Part shown: piece by piece, positions 45,894 to 56,677 of the stretch
Numbering within the stretch: position 1 is the first letter of the stretch
Layout of the letters: each line of letters starts with the position of its first letter
Source of the DNA: Streptomyces naganishii JCM 4654
Lineage (GTDB): Bacteria; Actinomycetota; Actinomycetes; Streptomycetales; Streptomycetaceae
DNA: 64,000 nt
Assembly (NCBI RefSeq): GCF_014650575.1
Contig: NZ_BMVF01000009.1
Coordinates: forward strand, 1 to 64,000
Reading direction: 5' to 3'
The notes under the pieces: model-generated
What the model was told of the DNA's origin: nothing
What the model saw: the letters and a program-made list of their open reading frames with translations, nothing else
Databases searched by the model: none
Translations under genes and position numbers: made by a program

Positions 45894-46433
45894 TCAGTCG
45901 TCGCCACCCTTGGTGGCGGTCTTGGAGTAGGCGTCGTGCCAGGCGGCCTTCGCGCCGGAGTCGCCGATCCGGTAGACCGTCACGACCGCGCCCGCGGCGA
46001 CAGCCACGGAAAGGACCACCGCGGCGACGCGGATCACCGGGCCCGGGCCCGAGCGGGGGCCGGCGGCCTCCGGGGCCGAACCCGAGCGGGGGCCGGCGGT
46101 CTCCGGGGCCGGGGTGCGGCGAGCGAGCCACCAGACGCCGGCCGCGAGGACGAACAGGCCCACCGCCCACGGGAGCATGCCGTCGCCCAGTTCGGCGTGC
46201 CGCCGCACCAGCGGGTCGCTGTCCACGTGCCGCTCCAGCCACTCGCCGGCCTGCGTGGCCAGCGGCACGCTCACCAGCGTGACGAGGGCGAGGATCGGCA
46301 GTACGAGTCCCAGCCGCCGGGCGCCCTGCGGCCACAGCGAGCAGATCACCAGTGCCAGGGCGGTGAGGGGGACCAGGACGACCACGACATGGACCAGCAG
46401 CACGTGCGCGGGCAGGCCGTTGATCAGGCTCAT
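45894..46433 (-). CDS. DUF2231-like membrane protein
   Basis: 179 residues, four membrane helices (HVLLVHVVVVLVPLTALALV, LVLPILALVTLVSVPLATQA and two more). N-terminal LINGLPAHVLLVHVVVV with two histidines is the DUF2231 pattern. A Pro/Gly/Ser linker with the repeat AGPRSG lies before the last helix. Function unknown. ATG 46433 is chosen with GGAG upstream; a longer N-terminus from 46469 is less likely. Confidence 0.8.
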   Translation of the reverse strand: MSLINGLPAHVLLVHVVVVLVPLTALALVICSLWPQGARRLGLVLPILALVTLVSVPLATQAGEWLERHVDSDPLVRRHAELGDGMLPWAVGLFVLAAGVWWLARRTPAPETAGPRSGSAPEAAGPRSGPGPVIRVAAVVLSVAVAAGAVVTVYRIGDSGAKAAWHDAYSKTATKGGDD

Positions 46434-46603
46434 CAGACGCTCCTCCAGGGGCGGCCGTGGGGGGTGCACGCAGCGGGACGGGGGGTGTCAGGACACAGGT
46501 CTGTCCCGTCCGCGTGTTCGGGCGTGTCAGCCTGGCACAGAAACCTCTCAGCTTGCTCTGAGCACCACCGAGCACTCCTGAGTGACACGGACCACCGCGT
46601 GTT

Positions 46604-47392
46604 TCAGGCCGTGGCCGCCCCCGCCGCCGGCGGCGACGGGCTCAGCTGCCGGGCCAGCCACGTGGGCACGCCGCCCAGCAGCCGGAACAGCCGCCGCGCC
46701 TCGTCCCGCAGCCGGGACGCCTCCGGCTCCGCCTCCGTCTCGGCCAGCGAGGCCAGCGCGGGGGCCGTACCGACGAGATACCCGAGCTCCTCGCGGATCC
46801 GCAGCGACTCGGCGAACCCGTGCCGCGCCTCGGCCAACTCCCCTTCCCGCAGCGCCAGTCCGGCCAGATGCCGCCAGGTGAAGGACAGCAGCAGCGGGTC
46901 GGCGTGGGCGGTCGCGCCCGCGTGCGCGCGGCGGTAGGCGGCGCGCGCGGCCTGCGGGGAGCGGGTGAGGTTCTCCGCGATCAGCCCGCGCCGGAAGTCC
47001 AGCAGGGCCCGCCCCGGCGCCCCGGGCGCGAGCAGCGCCGCCGCCCGGCCGAGCGCGGCCCGCGCCTCGTCGGCCCGGTCGCGCACGCCGTGCAGGGTGG
47101 CCGCGTATGCCAAGTACCCGCGTTCACAAGCGGCCGCGCCCCGCTCCTCGTCGTCGTGGGCCAGGGCCTCCGCCGTGCGCAGCGCGTCCTCGGCGTCCTC
47201 CCAGCCGGCCTCGGTGTACAGGCACCGCTCCACCATCAGCACGGTTCTCTGCAGGGCCGCTGCCGCGGTGGCCCCCGGCAGCAGCGCGGCGGCGTCGGTC
47301 CAGCACGCGCGTGAGCGCAGCCGCCATACCGCGGTCTGGAGTGGATCGTCACCAGGGGTCGTTCCGTTACCAGACATGGCGGTATGCGCCAC
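46604..47392 (-). CDS. Helical-repeat (TPR-like) protein
   Basis: 262 residues, almost all alpha-helix with paired Ala/Arg/Leu helices (for example DALRTAEALAHDDEERGAAA, ALLDFRRGLIAENLTRSP), as in tetratricopeptide proteins. No catalytic motif. GTG 47392 is preferred because GGGGAGGG lies just upstream; ATG 47377 is the alternative. Downstream of PucR on the same strand, with a 128-base gap. Confidence 0.7.
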   Translation of the reverse strand: MAHTAMSGNGTTPGDDPLQTAVWRLRSRACWTDAAALLPGATAAAALQRTVLMVERCLYTEAGWEDAEDALRTAEALAHDDEERGAAACERGYLAYAATLHGVRDRADEARAALGRAAALLAPGAPGRALLDFRRGLIAENLTRSPQAARAAYRRAHAGATAHADPLLLSFTWRHLAGLALREGELAEARHGFAESLRIREELGYLVGTAPALASLAETEAEPEASRLRDEARRLFRLLGGVPTWLARQLSPSPPAAGAATA

Positions 47393-47520
47393 GTTGCCCT
47401 CCCCGAGCACGCCTTCGAGCCTTGAGTGGTGGCGGCATCTCAGCACGAATCCCGGGGCCCGGCCAAGAGGGTGGGTGAAAGATTTCACAAAGTCGTGGGA
47501 CGGCCGGCGGCCGCGGGCCC

Positions 47521-49236
47521 TCAACTCATGCGCAGCGCCAGGAAGAAGTCGAGCTTGTCCTCCAGCCGCGAAAGATCACGCCCCGTCAACTGCTCGATCC
47601 GCCCCACCCGGTACCGCAGCGTGTTGACGTGCAGGTGGAGCCGGGTGGCGCAGCGCGTCCAGGAGCCGTCGCAGTCGAGGAACGCCTCCAGGGTCGGGAT
47701 CAGCTCGGCGCGGTGACGGCGGTCGTAGTCGCGCAGGGGATCCAGCAGCCGGGCGGTGAAGGCGCGCCGCACGTCGTCGGGGACGAAGGGCAGCAGCAGT
47801 ACGTGCGAGGCCAGCTCCTGGTGCCCGGCCGCGCACACCCGCCCGGGCCGGGCCGCCGCGACCCGCCGGGCGTGCCGTGCCTCCTCCAGCGCACCGCGCA
47901 GCCCCTCCGCCGAGTGCACGGCGGCGCTGACGCCGAGCGTGAGCCGCCCGTCGCCGTCGAGCCCGGCCGACAGCGGGTCCCTCACGGCGCCGAGGAGCGC
48001 GTCCGCGAGGATGCCCGGCTCGGCGCCGTCGCCCTCGGCGGGGACGGCCGGCAGCGGCACGAGCGCGACCGCCTCGTCGCCGGTGTGCGCGACCGCTATC
48101 CGGTCGGAGGGCTCCGGTCCGGTGGCGCGGGGGTCGACGAGGATCTCCTCCAGCAGGGACTGGGCGACCGGGCCGGTCCCCTCCGCCTGGCCCTCCCACT
48201 CGACGCGGGCGACGACCACCTGCCAGTGCGGGGCCGACCCGAGGCCCGGCAGCAGCACCGGCGCCGCGACCCTGAGGCGCGCGGCGATCTCGGCGGGCGG
48301 CGCGCCCGTCTGCACCAGCTCCAGCACCTCCTGGGCGAGCCTGCGGCGCACCGTGCGGGCCGCGTCCCGGCGGTCCCGCTCGACCGCGATCAGCTGGGTG
48401 ACGCCGTGCAGCAGGTCGAGGCGCTCCTCGGGCCAGTCGCCCGCGTCCGCCTCGACCGCCAGCAGCCACTCCGACAGCACGCTCGCGCGCGCGTCCTGCC
48501 CGCCCCGCGCGTCCTGTCCCGCCTGCCCGGCCGGCGGCACCCGGCCGCCGCCGGCGCGGATGGGGAACAGGGAGTACGTCGTCGCGCCCAGCGTCACCCG
48601 GTGGGGGCCGCGCCGGCCGGTGCGGGCGGCCGCGAGGTGCTCGGCGGCGAGCCGCGCGCACAGTTCGGCGGGCAGGGCGGGACCGGCTCCGCCACCGCCC
48701 GTCTTCGGGCCGGCGATGAGCCGCCCGGCGGGGGAGAGCAGCCAGGCCCGCAGGTCCAGGTCGGAGCCCAGCAGGTCCAGGACGACGTCGGGGCCGCCGC
48801 CGGCCGGGCCGGCGGTCATCATCCGCCGGTGCCGGTCGACGACGGCCGCGAGGTCGCCGGCGCGCTCCCCGGACACCTGCCGTACGACGTGTTCGGTGAT
48901 CGTCGCGAACGCCACCGACTCGTTGACCGCGAACAGCGGCAGCCGGTGCCGGGCGCAGGCCACCACCAGGTCTTCGGGCACCTCGCCCAGCTCCGCCTCG
49001 CCGGCCGCGAGCGCGGCCACGCCGGCCTGCGCGAGGATCCGTACGAACGGCTCGGAGTCGGCCGCGTCGCGGCGCCAGGCCAGCCCGGACAGCACCAGTT
49101 CGCCGCCTGAGAGGTAGCGGCTGGGGTCGCGCAGGTCGGTGGTCATGACCCCGCGGACGGTGCGGTCCAGTTCGGGCTCGCCGCCGAGCAGCTTCAGGCC
49201 CAGCGCGTCGGTCTCCAGCAGTGCGCGCAGCCGCAT
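47521..49236 (-). CDS. PucR-family regulator of purine catabolism
   Basis: 571 residues. The N-terminal PucR domain is about residues 5-125 (GVMTTDLRDPSRYLSGGELV). The central GGDEF-like/CdaR region and a C-terminal helix-turn-helix (LEAFLDCDGSWTRCATRLHL, HVNTLRYRVGRIEQLTG) follow. Relatives control ureide and purine use. It is divergent from the xanthine dehydrogenase operon, which is its likely target. Start ATG 49236. Confidence 0.88.
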   Translation of the reverse strand: MRLRALLETDALGLKLLGGEPELDRTVRGVMTTDLRDPSRYLSGGELVLSGLAWRRDAADSEPFVRILAQAGVAALAAGEAELGEVPEDLVVACARHRLPLFAVNESVAFATITEHVVRQVSGERAGDLAAVVDRHRRMMTAGPAGGGPDVVLDLLGSDLDLRAWLLSPAGRLIAGPKTGGGGAGPALPAELCARLAAEHLAAARTGRRGPHRVTLGATTYSLFPIRAGGGRVPPAGQAGQDARGGQDARASVLSEWLLAVEADAGDWPEERLDLLHGVTQLIAVERDRRDAARTVRRRLAQEVLELVQTGAPPAEIAARLRVAAPVLLPGLGSAPHWQVVVARVEWEGQAEGTGPVAQSLLEEILVDPRATGPEPSDRIAVAHTGDEAVALVPLPAVPAEGDGAEPGILADALLGAVRDPLSAGLDGDGRLTLGVSAAVHSAEGLRGALEEARHARRVAAARPGRVCAAGHQELASHVLLLPFVPDDVRRAFTARLLDPLRDYDRRHRAELIPTLEAFLDCDGSWTRCATRLHLHVNTLRYRVGRIEQLTGRDLSRLEDKLDFFLALRMS

Positions 49237-49512
49237 GTCTCGTCGCCGCCGTTCTTTTGTCTCGAAAACTACGTTGGTGTGCTGTGGCGAGGGGCCGGCC
49301 CTGCGACCGGTCAGCAGCTCCGTTCATACGAATCTACAAGATGCCCGCCCTGGCCAGCCAAACCCTTCATGGTTTCGGTGACTGACCCCACCGGAGCACA
49401 CACCTGTGTACTTGGCCCACTCAGCGTGAACATCACATGAACGAGCCGCGCCCGCCGCACCGGATTGGCTCGATCCCCACGACTCCCCACGAGACGAAGA
49501 AGAGAGCCGGTC
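49237..49512. promoter_or_regulatory. Divergent promoter region pucR / xanthine dehydrogenase
   Basis: 276 bases, noticeably less GC-rich than the genes, with TTTTGTCTCGAAAACTACG (49255-49273) next to the pucR start and CATACGAATCTACAAGATG (49324-49342). These are the likeliest promoter or operator regions; no clear palindrome was found. Confidence 0.4.
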
Positions 49513-50405
49513 ATGGACTTCCTTCGCCCCGCCAGCTGGGAGGAGGCGCTCGCCGCGAAGGCCGAGCACCCCACCGCTGTGCCGATTGCGGGTGGCACCG
49601 ACGTGATGGTGGAGATCAACTTCGACCACCGCAGGCCCGAGTACCTCCTCGACCTCAACCGCGTCGGCGAACTCCACGAGTGGGAGGCCGGCGAGGACAG
49701 CGTGCGGCTGGGCGCCTCCGTGCCCTACGCCAAGATCATGGAACATCTCCGTGCCGAGCTGCCCGGCCTGGCGCTCGCCTCGCACACGGTCGCCTCCCCG
49801 CAGATCCGCAACCGCGGCGGCGTCGGCGGCAACCTCGGCACGGCCTCTCCCGCCGGCGACGCCCACCCCGCACTCCTCGCCGCCGGCGCCGAGGTCGAGG
49901 CCGAGTCGGCCGCGCGCGGCGCCCGCCGCATCCCGATCGACGACTTCTACACCGGCGTCAAGCGCAACGCGCTCGCCCCCGACGAGCTGATCCGCGCCGT
50001 ACACGTCAAGAAGGCCGACGGCCCCCAGCAGTACTCCAAGGTCGGCACCCGCAACGCCATGGTCATCGCGGTGTGCGCCTTCGGCCTCGCCCTGCACCCC
50101 GAAACCCGCACGGTCCGCACCGGCATCGGCTCGGCCGCCCCGACCCCGGTGCGCGCCCGCGCCGCGGAGGAGTTCCTGAACGCGGCCCTTCAGGAGGGCG
50201 GCTTCTGGGACAACGGCAAGGTCATCACCCCGTCCGTGGCCAAGCAGTTCGCCCAGCTCTGCTCGGCCGCCTGCAACCCGATCGACGACGTGCGGGGCAC
50301 CGCCGGCTACCGCCGCCACGCGGTCGGCGTGATGGCCCGCCGGACGCTCACCTGGACCTGGGAGTCGTACCGCGGCGCCCGCAACGCCTCGAAGGGAGCC
50401 GCGTG

Positions 50406-50406
<1 letters not shown>
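49513..50406 (+). CDS. Xanthine dehydrogenase FAD-binding subunit
   Basis: 297 residues. CO dehydrogenase/xanthine dehydrogenase medium-subunit fold: PTAVPIAGGTDVMVEINFD near residue 20-38 for FAD, QIRNRGGVGGNLGTASPAGD for the second FAD loop, and a C-terminal RRTLTW strand. Carries electrons from the Fe-S clusters to NAD. The ATG at 49513 is the first good family start. Its stop overlaps the next ATG (TGATG). Confidence 0.94.
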
Positions 50407-51005
<599 letters not shown>

Positions 51006-51007
51006 GC

Positions 51008-53431
51008 ATGTCCTCCCCCAAGCTCCCGCCCGCGTTCGCGCAGGGCGGCGCCCCCACCGGCGCTCCCACCAGGATCACGCAGGGGTCGAAGACCAAGGGC
51101 GGCATCGGCGAGTCCACGCTCCGCCCTGACGGCATCCTCAAGGTCACCGGCGAGTTCGCGTACTCCTCCGACATGTGGCACGAGGACATGCTCTGGGGCC
51201 AGATCCTGCGCTCCACCGTCGCCCACGCCGAGATCCTCTCCATCGACACCGCCGAGGCCCTCGCCACACCGGGCGTGTACGCCGTGATGACGTACGACGA
51301 CCTGCCCGCCGAGGTGAAGCACTACGGCCTGGAGATCCAGGACACCCCCGTCCTCGCCCACGGCAGGGTGCGCCACCACGGCGAGCCGGTCGCGATCGTC
51401 GCCGCGGACCACCCGGAGACCGCCCGCCGCGCCGCCGCGAAGATCAAGGTGGAGTACCGGGAGCTGCCCGTCATCACCGACGAGGCCTCCGCGACCGCGC
51501 CCGACGCGATCCTCCTCCACGAGGGCCGCACCGACCACCACGTGGGCCACGTCCCCCACCCGAACATCGTGCACCGCCAGCCGATCGTGCGCGGCGACGC
51601 CGAACAGGCCGCCGCCAGGGCCGACTTCGTCGTCAAGGGCGAGTACCACTTCGGCATGCAGGACCAGGCCTTCCTCGGCCCCGAGTCCGGGCTCGCCGTG
51701 CCCGAGGAGGACGGCGGCGTCCACCTCTACATCGCCACCCAGTGGCTCCACTCCGACCTGCGCCAGATCGCGCCCGTGCTCGGACTGCCCGAGGACAAGG
51801 TGCGGATGACGCTCGCCGGTGTCGGCGGCGCCTTCGGCGGCCGCGAGGACCTGTCCATGCAGATCCACGCCTGCCTGCTCGCGCTGCGCACCGGCAAGCC
51901 CGTCAAGATCGTCTACAACCGCTTCGAGTCCTTCTTCGGCCACGTCCACCGCCACCCCGCCAAGCTGTACTACGAGCACGGGGCGACCAAGGACGGCAAG
52001 CTGACCCACGTCAAGTGCCGCATCGTGCTGGACGGCGGCGCGTACGCCTCCGCCTCCCCGGCGGTCGTCGGCAACGCCGCCTCGCTCGGCGTCGGCCCGT
52101 ACGTCGTCGACGACGTGGACATCGAGGCCGTCGCCCTCTACACCAACAACCCGCCCTGCGGCGCGATGCGCGGCTTCGGCGCGGTCCAGGCGTGCTTCGC
52201 CTACGAGGCGCAGATGGACAGGCTGGCCGACGCGGTCGGCATGGACCGCGTGGAGTTCCGGCAGCTCAACGCCATGAGCCAGGGCACGGTCATGCCGACC
52301 GGACAGCCCGTCGACTCCCCGGCCCCGGTCGCCGAACTCCTGCGCCGCGTCAAGGCGATGCCGATGCCGCCGGAGCGCCAGTGGGAGAGCTCCGAGGGCG
52401 CGGACGTACGGCAGCTGCCCGGCGGCCTGTCCAACACCACGCACGGCGAGGGCGTCGTGCGCGGGGTCGGCTACGCGGTCGGCATCAAGAACGTCGGCTT
52501 CTCCGAGGGCTTCGACGACTACTCCACCGCCAGGGTGCGCGTGGAGGTCGTCGCCGGCGAGCCCGTGGCCACCGTGCACACCGCGATGGCGGAGGTCGGC
52601 CAGGGCGGTGTCACCGTCCACGCGCAGATCGCCCGCACCGAACTCGGCGTCGCCCGGGTCACCATCCACCCCGCCGACACCCAGGTCGGCAGCGCCGGTT
52701 CGACCTCCGCCTCCCGGCAGACCTACGTCACCGGCGGCGCCGTGAAGAACGCCTGCGAACTCGTCCGCGAGAAGGTGCTCGACATCGGCCGGCGCAGGTT
52801 CGGCTCCTACCACCCGGCGTGGGCGAGCGCCGAACTCCTGCTGGAGGGCGGCAAGGTCGTCACCGACGGCGGCGAGGTCCTCGCCGACCTGGTGGACGTG
52901 CTGGAGGACGAGGCCGTCGAGGTCGAGCGGGAGTGGCGGCACCGGCCGACCGAGCCCTTCGACCTGCGCACCGGACAGGGCAACGGCCACGTCCAGTACT
53001 CCTTCGCCGCGCACCGCGCCGTCGTCGAGGTCGACACCGAACTCGGCCTGGTCAAGGTGATCGAACTGGCCTGCGCCCAGGACGTCGGCAAGGCGCTCAA
53101 CCCGCTGTCCGTGGTGGGCCAGATCCAGGGCGGCACGACCCAGGGCCTGGGCATCGCGGTCATGGAGGAGATCGTCGTCGACCCCGTGACCGCCAAGGTG
53201 CGCAACCCGTCCTTCACGGACTACCTCATCCCCACGATTCTCGACACGCCGGTCATCCCCGTCGACGTGCTCGAACTCGCCGACGACCACGCGCCGTACG
53301 GGCTGCGGGGCATCGGCGAGGCCCCCACCCTGTCGTCGACCCCGGCCGTCCTCGCGGCGATCCGGAACGCGACCGGGCTGGAGCTCAACCGCACGCCCGT
53401 ACGTCCGGAACACCTGACGGGCACCGCGTAG
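51008..53431 (+). CDS. Xanthine dehydrogenase molybdenum subunit
   Basis: 807 residues. Molybdopterin-cytosine or -guanine dinucleotide enzyme oxidising hypoxanthine/xanthine. Blocks: GGAFGGREDLSMQIHA (cofactor binding), CGAMRGFGAVQACFA, GGTTQGLG, and the C-terminal catalytic glutamate in YGLRGIGEAPT. Start ATG 51008, two bases after the Fe-S subunit stop. The substrate is inferred from the PucR, permease and XdhC neighbours. Confidence 0.95.
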   Translation: MSSPKLPPAFAQGGAPTGAPTRITQGSKTKGGIGESTLRPDGILKVTGEFAYSSDMWHEDMLWGQILRSTVAHAEILSIDTAEALATPGVYAVMTYDDLPAEVKHYGLEIQDTPVLAHGRVRHHGEPVAIVAADHPETARRAAAKIKVEYRELPVITDEASATAPDAILLHEGRTDHHVGHVPHPNIVHRQPIVRGDAEQAAARADFVVKGEYHFGMQDQAFLGPESGLAVPEEDGGVHLYIATQWLHSDLRQIAPVLGLPEDKVRMTLAGVGGAFGGREDLSMQIHACLLALRTGKPVKIVYNRFESFFGHVHRHPAKLYYEHGATKDGKLTHVKCRIVLDGGAYASASPAVVGNAASLGVGPYVVDDVDIEAVALYTNNPPCGAMRGFGAVQACFAYEAQMDRLADAVGMDRVEFRQLNAMSQGTVMPTGQPVDSPAPVAELLRRVKAMPMPPERQWESSEGADVRQLPGGLSNTTHGEGVVRGVGYAVGIKNVGFSEGFDDYSTARVRVEVVAGEPVATVHTAMAEVGQGGVTVHAQIARTELGVARVTIHPADTQVGSAGSTSASRQTYVTGGAVKNACELVREKVLDIGRRRFGSYHPAWASAELLLEGGKVVTDGGEVLADLVDVLEDEAVEVEREWRHRPTEPFDLRTGQGNGHVQYSFAAHRAVVEVDTELGLVKVIELACAQDVGKALNPLSVVGQIQGGTTQGLGIAVMEEIVVDPVTAKVRNPSFTDYLIPTILDTPVIPVDVLELADDHAPYGLRGIGEAPTLSSTPAVLAAIRNATGLELNRTPVRPEHLTGTA

Positions 53432-53470
53432 GGGCGGCCGCTCCACCGCGGCGACGACCGCGGTGAGCAC

Positions 53471-53522
53471 GGCAGTACCCACTTCAGTACCCACACGGCA
53501 GTACCCACTTCAGTACCCACAC
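53471..53522. repeat. 26-bp tandem repeat, two exact copies
   Basis: GGCAGTACCCACTTCAGTAC plus CCACAC repeats exactly at 53471-53496 and 53497-53522; CAGTACCCAC occurs four times in it. It lies 99 bases before the permease start and could be an operator array or a slipped duplication. Confidence 0.8.
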
Positions 53523-53620
53523 GTGCGTCTCGGGCCGTCCCCCGGGTCGTCCATTCCCAAATCCCGTGCACCGCCGAGAACCACCGCACGGGTGCCCCTG
53601 TGAACCTTGGGAGATGGCCC

Positions 53621-55078
53621 ATGACCCAGCAGTCAGTGGAGCCGGGGACCACCGCCGAAGACGCGGGCGCGGGCAGCCGCGTCCCGGCGGGACGGTCCTG
53701 GCTCGACCGGTACTTCCACATATCCCGGCGGGGATCCACGGTCGCGCGCGAAGTGCGCGGCGGCGTCACCACCTTCATGGCGATGGCGTACATCCTGCTG
53801 CTCAACCCCCTGATCCTGTCCGGCAAGGACGCGGCCGGGGACACCCTCGGCCAGAAGGCGCTGATCACCGCGACCGCGTTCGCGGCGGCCTTCACCACGC
53901 TGCTGATGGGCTTCGTCGGCAAGGTGCCGCTCGCGCTCGCCGCCGGACTGTCCGTCTCGGGCGTGATCTCCTCGCAGGTGGCCCCGCAGATGACCTGGCC
54001 GCAGGCCATGGGCATGTGCGTGGTCTACGGCGTGGTCATCATGGTGCTGGTGGTCACCGGACTGCGCGAGATGATCATGAACGCGATCCCGCAGGCGCTC
54101 AAGCACGGCATCACCATGGGCATCGGCCTGTTCATCGCCCTCATCGGCTTCTACAAGTCCGGCTTCGTGCACCAGGGCAAGGCCACCCCGGTCACCCTCG
54201 GCCCGGCGGGCGAACTGGCGGGCTGGCCCGTGCTGTTGTTCGCCGGCACCCTGCTGCTCATCTTCGCGCTCCAGGCCCGCGACGTGCCCGGCGCCATCCT
54301 CATCGGCATCGTCACCGGCACCGTCGTCGCGGCCGTGCTCAACGCCGCCGGCGTGGTCGGGTCCGGCGCCTGGGCGAACGGCGCCCCCGAACTCCACGGC
54401 GGCGCGGTGTCGATGCCGGACTTCTCGCTCTTCGGGCACGTCGGGTTCGGCGGCTGGGGCAAGGTCGGCGCGATGACCGTCGGGGTGATCGTCTTCACGC
54501 TGGTCCTGGCCGGTTTCTTCGACGCGATGGCCACCATCATCGGCGTCGGTACCGAGGCGAGGCTCACCGACGAACAGGGCCGGATGCCGGGACTGTCCAA
54601 GGCGCTGTTCATCGACGGCGCGGGCGGCGCGGTCGGCGGTGTGGCCGGCGGCTCCGGGCAGACCGTGTTCATCGAGTCGGCGACCGGGGTCGGCGAGGGC
54701 GCGCGCACCGGCCTCGCCTCCGTGGTGACCGGACTGTTCTTCGCGGCCTGCCTGTTCTTCACCCCGCTCACCGCGCTCGTGCCCCAGGAGGTCGCCTCGG
54801 CCGCCCTGGTGGTCATCGGCGCGATGATGCTGATGAACGCGAGGCACGTGGACTGGTCCGACCGGGCCACCGCGATCCCGGTCTTCCTGACCGTGGTGCT
54901 CATGCCGTTCACGTACACCATCACCACCGGCGTGGCCGCCGGCGTCATCTCGTACACGGTCATCAAGGCCGCCCAGGGCAGGGCACGCGAGATCGGGGCC
55001 TTCATGTGGGCCCTGACGGCGGTCTTCCTCGTGTACTTCGCCCTGCACCCGATCGAGAGCTGGCTGGGCGTCCACTAG
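53621..55078 (+). CDS. Guanine/hypoxanthine permease (AzgA type)
   Basis: 485 residues, about 12 to 14 membrane segments. NCS2/AzgA family features: REVRGGVTTFMAMAYILLLNP at the start, ALAAGLSVSGVIS, and GGSGQTVFIESATGVGEGAR near the middle. It imports purine bases for the dehydrogenase encoded upstream. ATG 53621 is chosen with TTGGGAG upstream over a GTG at 53600. Confidence 0.93.
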   Translation: MTQQSVEPGTTAEDAGAGSRVPAGRSWLDRYFHISRRGSTVAREVRGGVTTFMAMAYILLLNPLILSGKDAAGDTLGQKALITATAFAAAFTTLLMGFVGKVPLALAAGLSVSGVISSQVAPQMTWPQAMGMCVVYGVVIMVLVVTGLREMIMNAIPQALKHGITMGIGLFIALIGFYKSGFVHQGKATPVTLGPAGELAGWPVLLFAGTLLLIFALQARDVPGAILIGIVTGTVVAAVLNAAGVVGSGAWANGAPELHGGAVSMPDFSLFGHVGFGGWGKVGAMTVGVIVFTLVLAGFFDAMATIIGVGTEARLTDEQGRMPGLSKALFIDGAGGAVGGVAGGSGQTVFIESATGVGEGARTGLASVVTGLFFAACLFFTPLTALVPQEVASAALVVIGAMMLMNARHVDWSDRATAIPVFLTVVLMPFTYTITTGVAAGVISYTVIKAAQGRAREIGAFMWALTAVFLVYFALHPIESWLGVH

Positions 55079-55138
55079 CGGACGGACGGCCACGACACCG
55101 CGACCCTCCATACAGACGCAGTCCTGGGAGAGCGACAG

Positions 55139-56308
55139 ATGCTGGACATCGCCGAGGAGCTGAACCGCTGGGCCCGTGAGGGCCGGGACTTCGCCGTCGC
55201 CACCGTGGTGGCGGTCGGCGGCAGCGCGCCGCGCCGTCCCGGCGCCGCCCTCGCGGTGGACGCCGGCGGCACGGCGATCGGCTCGGTCTCCGGCGGCTGT
55301 GTGGAGGGCGCGGTCTACGAGCTGTGCCAACAGGCGCTGACGGACGGCGAAACCGTCCTCCAGCGCTTCGGCTACAGCGACGAGGACGCCTTCGCGGTCG
55401 GCCTGACCTGCGGCGGCGTCATCGACATCCTGGTCACACCGGTACGGGCCGGCGACCCCGCCCGGCCGGTGTGCGAGGCCGCGCTGGCCGCCGCGGCCTC
55501 GAGGGAGGCGGCGGCCCTCGCACGCGTGGTGTCCGGCCCGGCCCAACTGCTGGGCAGGGCCCTGCTGGTCCACCCTGACGGGGCGGGTGAGGGCGCGATC
55601 GGTGGCTTCGGGGCGCACCCGGAACTGGACCGCACGGTGGCGGGCGAGGCGGCGGCCTTCCTGGACGCGGGCCGCACCGGCACCCTGGAGATCGGCGCCG
55701 AGGGCTCCCGCTGCGGCGCCCCGGTCACGGTCCTCGTCGAGTCCTCGGTGCCGCCGCCCCGCATGATCGTCTTCGGCGCCGTCGACTTCGCCTCGGCCCT
55801 GGTGCGCGTCGGCAAGTTCCTCGGCCACCATGTGACGGTGTGCGACGCCCGGCCCGTCTTCGCCACCCGGGCGCGCTTCCCGGAGGCCGACGAGATCGTC
55901 GTGGAGTGGCCGCACCAGTACCTCGCACGCACCCACGTGGACGGCCGTACGGTGCTGTGCGTGCTGACCCACGACGCCAAGTTCGACGTGCCGCTGCTGG
56001 AACTGGCGCTGCGGCTGCCGGTGGCGTACGTCGGCGCGATGGGCTCCCGCCGCACGCACCTGGACCGCGACCGGCGGCTGCGCGAAGCCGGCCTGAGCGA
56101 AGTGGAGCTGGCCCGCCTCCGCTCGCCCATCGGGCTGGACCTCGGGGCCCGCACACCGGAGGAGACGGCCCTGTCCATCGCCGCGGAGATCGTCGCGGCC
56201 CGCCGCGGGGGCAGCGGAGCGCCCCTCACCGGCGCCCGCACCCCGATCCACCACGACACGGCAACCCGGAAGGTCACCTCGGCACGGCGGATCGGGTCGG
56301 TGGCCTGA
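55139..56308 (+). CDS. xdhC: XdhC-family molybdenum cofactor maturation protein
   Basis: 389 residues. XdhC/CoxI proteins bind and sulfurate the molybdenum cofactor and hand it to xanthine dehydrogenase. N-terminal domain with VGGSAPRRPGAALAV and GSVSGGCVEGAVYE; C-terminal Rossmann part with MIVFGAVDFASALVRVGKFL and YVGAMGSRRT. ATG 55139 with GGGAGAG upstream. Convergent with the YciI-like gene, three bases apart. Confidence 0.93.
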   Translation: MLDIAEELNRWAREGRDFAVATVVAVGGSAPRRPGAALAVDAGGTAIGSVSGGCVEGAVYELCQQALTDGETVLQRFGYSDEDAFAVGLTCGGVIDILVTPVRAGDPARPVCEAALAAAASREAAALARVVSGPAQLLGRALLVHPDGAGEGAIGGFGAHPELDRTVAGEAAAFLDAGRTGTLEIGAEGSRCGAPVTVLVESSVPPPRMIVFGAVDFASALVRVGKFLGHHVTVCDARPVFATRARFPEADEIVVEWPHQYLARTHVDGRTVLCVLTHDAKFDVPLLELALRLPVAYVGAMGSRRTHLDRDRRLREAGLSEVELARLRSPIGLDLGARTPEETALSIAAEIVAARRGGSGAPLTGARTPIHHDTATRKVTSARRIGSVA

Positions 56309-56311
56309 GCC

Positions 56312-56638
56312 TCACAGGCCGTCGCCGTCGCTGTCTCCGTTCCCGGTGTCCGGTGTCCCGGGGGCGCGGAAGACGGGCCGGAAGCCGAGGATGTCGGCGG
56401 TGGCCGCGCCGCTGGTGACGAACGGGTCCGCGGCGACGGCGGCCTCGACCGCCTCGCGCGGCCCGTCGGCGATCACCACTCCGCCCGTACGGGGCTCCAG
56501 CGGGCCCGCGAGCCGGGCCAGCCCCCGGCCGAACACGCCCTCCGGGTGGGTGTAGTGCGCCTCCTTGAGCGCGTCGACGGTCTCCAGCGGGGCACGGTAC
56601 TTGAACACGATCACGAACATGCCTCCAGCCAACGGCAC
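56312..56638 (-). CDS. YciI-family protein
   Basis: 108 residues, ferredoxin-like fold of the YciI/YCII type (FVIVFKYRAPLETVDALKEAH, then GGVVIADGPREAVEAAVAAD and PFV). Histidine and aspartate residues typical of the family are present; the reaction is unknown. GTG 56638 is preferred because GGGGAGG lies five bases upstream; the ATG at 56620 has its site too close. Confidence 0.75.
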   Translation of the reverse strand: MPLAGGMFVIVFKYRAPLETVDALKEAHYTHPEGVFGRGLARLAGPLEPRTGGVVIADGPREAVEAAVAADPFVTSGAATADILGFRPVFRAPGTPDTGNGDSDGDGL

Positions 56639-56677
56639 GGGAGCCTCCCCGCGCCAAGACCGGTCGCCCCGGGACAT

